NCBI GenBank assembly: GCA_036852015.1
Contig: JAANDG010000367.1
Span: 1-64,000 of the forward strand
Source: Pelodera strongyloides
Lineage: Eukaryota > Nematoda > Chromadorea > Rhabditida > Rhabditidae
DNA length: 64,000 nucleotides
Reading direction: 5' to 3'
The notes under the pieces were generated by a model that had not been told where the DNA came from, ran no database searches, and saw only the letters and a list, made by a program, of their open reading frames with translations. Shown here one piece after another: positions 62,701 to 64,000 of the stretch (the stretch's first letter is position 1; every line of letters starts with the position of its first letter). Both the position numbers and the translations under genes were made by a program.

Positions 62701-64000
62701 TGGTTCGAGTATGATTTTCCGCGCCATATAGTGTCTAGCCTTCGGATGCGCTTATCTCACCTTGGCCAAATCGGCGGTGTGTCCATGTTCATATTTATTT
62801 GCAGCCGATGAGACCAGCGGAGCCGCAATATCAGCATGTGAGCCATGTGAGCCCGAAAAAGGAAATCCCCGTGCAAGTCAAAGAGGAACCTGTTGTGAAA
62901 CAGGAAGTTGTGGATGCTGGTCCGGATGCTAATGGCAAAAAGGTGCCTCCGCTACGAATAGGTGGCCTGAGATTGAAGGTATGTGCGCACCGTTTGGACG
63001 TTTGTAGTAGCCTGAAACTTTCCTTAGCTGAATTTTACTTCTGTCAGATCGCAAACTAATAGGGCGATTCAGGCCTTCTGAGAAGTCATGTTTGTGCTTG
63101 CAAAAAGTTTATGTAGGGTAGGGACGTCATTGGTTATTCTTTATAGATAAACCTTCCCCAGCCGCCACCGCCAGTGCCGGTGGCTCCAGATTCTGATACG
63201 AAGGAGAATAGCGAGGAGTCGAAACACAAGAAGCATAAGAAGAAGAAAAAGAAGAAGAGGAAAAGAGAGGAAGCGGAAGGAAAGGAAAAGGATACCGGGA
63301 AGGAAAAGAAAAAGAAGAAGAAACATAAGGAGGACGTGGTGGGCGATTGAGCTTATATTTTAATTTGTCTTACGGTTCAACTTACCTAGATATGTGCTCC
63401 CGTATATTGTGATATTGATGTTTTTTGTACATATTATTTTCTGGTGCTCAGTTCTGACTCTATGCTGGTTGTTTCTTGCTGGTAAGCATCTTGTGATGCG
63501 ATTTTTGCCCTTCATACAATTTAATTATTTATGATGATCGCGTGCGCGTGTTCTTAAGGTAACTTTGTTTTCAGGGCTTGATCGCGAGTGAGGATGAACC
63601 CTGTTGTTCCAAGTCACTCCCCCGCGACTCGGTCACCCCTCCCAACCCTGCCCGTATTATCCTCAAGATCAACGTGGGTTCCCGTGGGCGATCGCCAGGG
63701 CCAGGTTCCGAGAATGGGCTGTCCCCGTCGCCTAGACCTGCGTCTGCCCAGTTGCGCGTTCCGCCACTCCGAATCAAGGCTGGAAGCATGTCGCCGGCCG
63801 TCAGAGTGGTGAGTTTTACTGTTTCTTTTATCACTTTTCACACTGCCAATTTAAATTTTGCACCACTACCATATTGATTGATGATTTTTTTATGTCGCCG
63901 TGTCTTGATTTGGGATGTGATGTTTATTTGTATGCATTTTGAATAGAATTATAAATAGAATTCCTTATGTTTTTTTCACTTCAGAGTCCCGTGCCACCTT
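50721..64000 (+). CDS. BICRA-like: GLTSCR1-domain (BICRA/BICRAL-like) protein, continues past the window
   Basis: Likely a subunit of the non-canonical BAF (BRD9) chromatin remodeller, if the family call is right. Exons: 50721-50735 (ATG, five codons), 51443-51500, 51638-51735, 52305-52442, 52995-53099, 53223-53316, 53515-53679, 54047-54167, 54398-54650, 54847-54951, 55101-55190, 55323-55412, 55567-55716, 56059-56349, 56746-56813, 56988-57136, 57486-57580, 57757-57862, 58048-58148, 58318-58404, 58720-58857, 58991-59116, 59809-59940, 60182-60718, 61038-61142, 61311-61381, 61530-61683, 62805-62978, 63147-63350, 63575-63808, 63985 onward. Phases close throughout, about 1,420 codons so far. The first half is Gln/Pro-rich. 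Exons 56746-57862 match the GLTSCR1 domain (RPFSSMHDVMQRLVPYGLYH, then SRLQKRLNRVFYREA). Exon 60182-60718 is a long Glu/Arg/Lys helix. Later exons carry Ser/Pro, VKEE/VKQE and Lys-rich stretches. Uncertain points: the first exon, the acceptor at 55567 (alternative 55600) and the end of exon 63147. Confidence 0.7.
50757..51188. mobile_element. TTAA-bounded MITE in intron 1 of the BICRA-like gene (432 bp)
   Basis: TTAA at 50757-50760 and 51185-51188. Terminal inverted repeats AGGGACGCGGTCA are perfect, and the inner arms match further (CTTATGTATACT). Same design as the element at 25890-26347 but with a different end sequence. Confidence 0.8.
51902..52044. repeat. Imperfect tandem duplication of about 70-75 bp
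   Basis: Two copies of a segment with ATAAACTATTAA and AACTTTCATTGTAGA-TGA and ending in ACTATTAAAATA lie in the intron after the exon ending at 51735. They differ by several substitutions and a short insertion. Confidence 0.8.
52056..52217. mobile_element. 162-bp MITE with TAA target duplication
   Basis: Ends TAGGGTTTCCAAGTATGC and an imperfect inverse (GTATACTTGGAA then CCCCCA), flanked by TAA (52053-52055 and 52218-52220). An internal AAATACGGTAGAT links it to the TGGGGT family. It sits just upstream of the exon at 52305. Confidence 0.75.
52719..52902 (+). repeat. Dispersed repeat, copy 2
   Basis: Same orientation as 47013-47176. It lies in the intron between exons ending 52442 and starting 52995 of the BICRA-like gene. 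It contains small insertions relative to copy 1. Confidence 0.85.
53763..53911. mobile_element. Decayed TTAA-type MITE
   Basis: The right end is GCGCTT-like followed by TTAA (53908-53911). The left TTAA is lost, but the inverted ends GCGGCCGATTTTTGAAACGC and TTTCAAGAACCGGCC match. It shares GGGGTCGATTTTT and CATTTGCGCAT with the element at 33943-34137. Confidence 0.6.
54357..54380. repeat. (TTA)n microsatellite
   Basis: ATT trinucleotide run in the intron immediately before the exon at 54398. A similar run is at about 46930-46950. Confidence 0.85.
56746..57862 (+). other. GLTSCR1 (BICRA) domain exons
   Basis: Four exons (56746-56813, 56988-57136, 57486-57580, 57757-57862) encode about 140 residues resembling the GLTSCR1 domain. 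A PF-S---D---RL-PY motif comes first, then a predicted helix with RLQKRLNRV. The last helix, NLMLFFLDVEYEKRKLEEEK, corresponds to the family's EMVMLDRMF-QEE segment. This comparison is from memory and not from an alignment program. Confidence 0.55.
57289..57436. mobile_element. 148-bp MITE in the intron splitting the GLTSCR1 domain
   Basis: Ends TGGAGTTTCGATGTGTG and GGCATACATCGTAACTCCA are inverted copies. Internal ACCGTATTTTGG and AATACGGTAGAT also pair. TAA precedes the left end, but the right flank is TGG, so the target duplication has decayed. Member of the TGGGGT family by its ends. Confidence 0.7.
59374..59450 (-). other. tRNA-Leu-like sequence (pseudo-tRNA or SINE)
   Basis: On the minus strand: TGTGGCCGACAGGTCTGGGCGC, then GGTTTCAGG with a CAG anticodon position, and a GGTTCGATCCC B-box. 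The order and spacing follow tRNA-Leu, but the variable arm and acceptor are degenerate. It lies in the intron between exons ending 59116 and starting 59809. Confidence 0.55.
60182..60718 (+). other. Exon encoding a long charged helix (ER/K single alpha-helix type)
   Basis: The 179-codon exon contains about 100 residues almost entirely of Glu, Arg, Lys and Gln with alternating charge blocks. This composition is typical of a stable single alpha-helix or extended coiled coil. Pro/Ser-rich sequence follows. Confidence 0.8.
60935..60979. repeat. Perfect 19-bp hairpin in an intron
   Basis: Arms 60935-60953 (TATTTTCCTTGTACAGATG) and 60961-60979 are exact reverse complements around the 7-base loop CTCACAA. 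The left arm contains a cryptic CTTGTACAG acceptor. A 12-base direct repeat TAAAACTGGTTT flanks the segment (60924-60935 and 61020-61031). Confidence 0.9.
61760..62804. other. Long intron of the BICRA-like gene with no recognised content
   Basis: The intron 61684-62804 is the longest in the 3' half of the gene. A minus-strand open frame of 109 codons (62157-62486), starting MKLDPLFVRRRR and containing SRMPCRPHRFVIRKTRMKF, and a second at 62524-62727 resemble decayed retroelement text, but I cannot assign a family. Confidence 0.4.

Noticed and set aside
1..64000. CRISPR arrays, bacterial operons, phage or rRNA genes
   Set aside because: None seen. All repeats are eukaryotic transposons, tandem repeats or microsatellites.

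Overview
The window is nuclear DNA from an animal. It holds three multi-exon protein genes with phase-consistent GT-AG introns, one young LTR retrotransposon, and a large load of short non-autonomous DNA transposons and purine/pyrimidine microsatellites. Nothing bacterial was seen: no operons and no CRISPR array. The lineage is uncertain. A (TTAGGC)3 block, many TTTTCAG-like acceptors and a nematode-like nuclear receptor DNA-binding domain weakly suggest an ecdysozoan, perhaps a nematode. This is inference.

Layout. 1-12353: no gene recognised; microsatellites, small tandem repeats and a tRNA-like sequence. About 12.4/13.9-28.9 kb, plus strand: a nuclear receptor of the TR2/TR4 (NR2C) group, with four small in-phase N-terminal exons in very long introns, a complete two-finger DNA-binding domain and a complete ligand-binding domain. 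30.7-38.6 kb, minus strand: a protein arginine methyltransferase of the PRMT9 type, resolved here into 20 exons covering the TPR region, the SAM-binding core and the C-terminal half. The two genes are convergent, 1.8 kb apart. 39.3-44.8 kb: a complete Ty3/Gypsy element with two 354-bp LTRs and a 5-bp target duplication. It is damaged only by two frame breaks in RNase H, and it sits inside a duplicated SINE-bearing segment. 44.8-50.7 kb: gene-free and repeat-rich (foldback element, tandem repeats, nested MITEs). 50.7 kb to the window end, plus strand: a 31-exon gene for a Gln/Pro-rich protein with a GLTSCR1-like (BICRA/BICRAL) domain, a long charged helix and Lys-rich blocks; it continues past the window.

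Functional reading, by family: NR2C is a DNA-binding transcription factor, PRMT9 methylates arginine (splicing factor SF3B2 in mammals), and BICRA-type proteins are subunits of the non-canonical BAF chromatin remodeller. Nothing shows that they act together.

The most unusual structures are a three-deep nest of one 289-bp MITE family (48021-48898), a set of TTAA-bounded MITEs mostly in introns, four structured hairpin repeats in the retrotransposon leader, and a 19-bp perfect hairpin bracketed by 12-bp direct repeats in an intron of the BICRA-like gene. Exons were built by eye from splice signals, reading phase and remembered family similarity. Boundaries whose phases close are reliable; gene starts are not.
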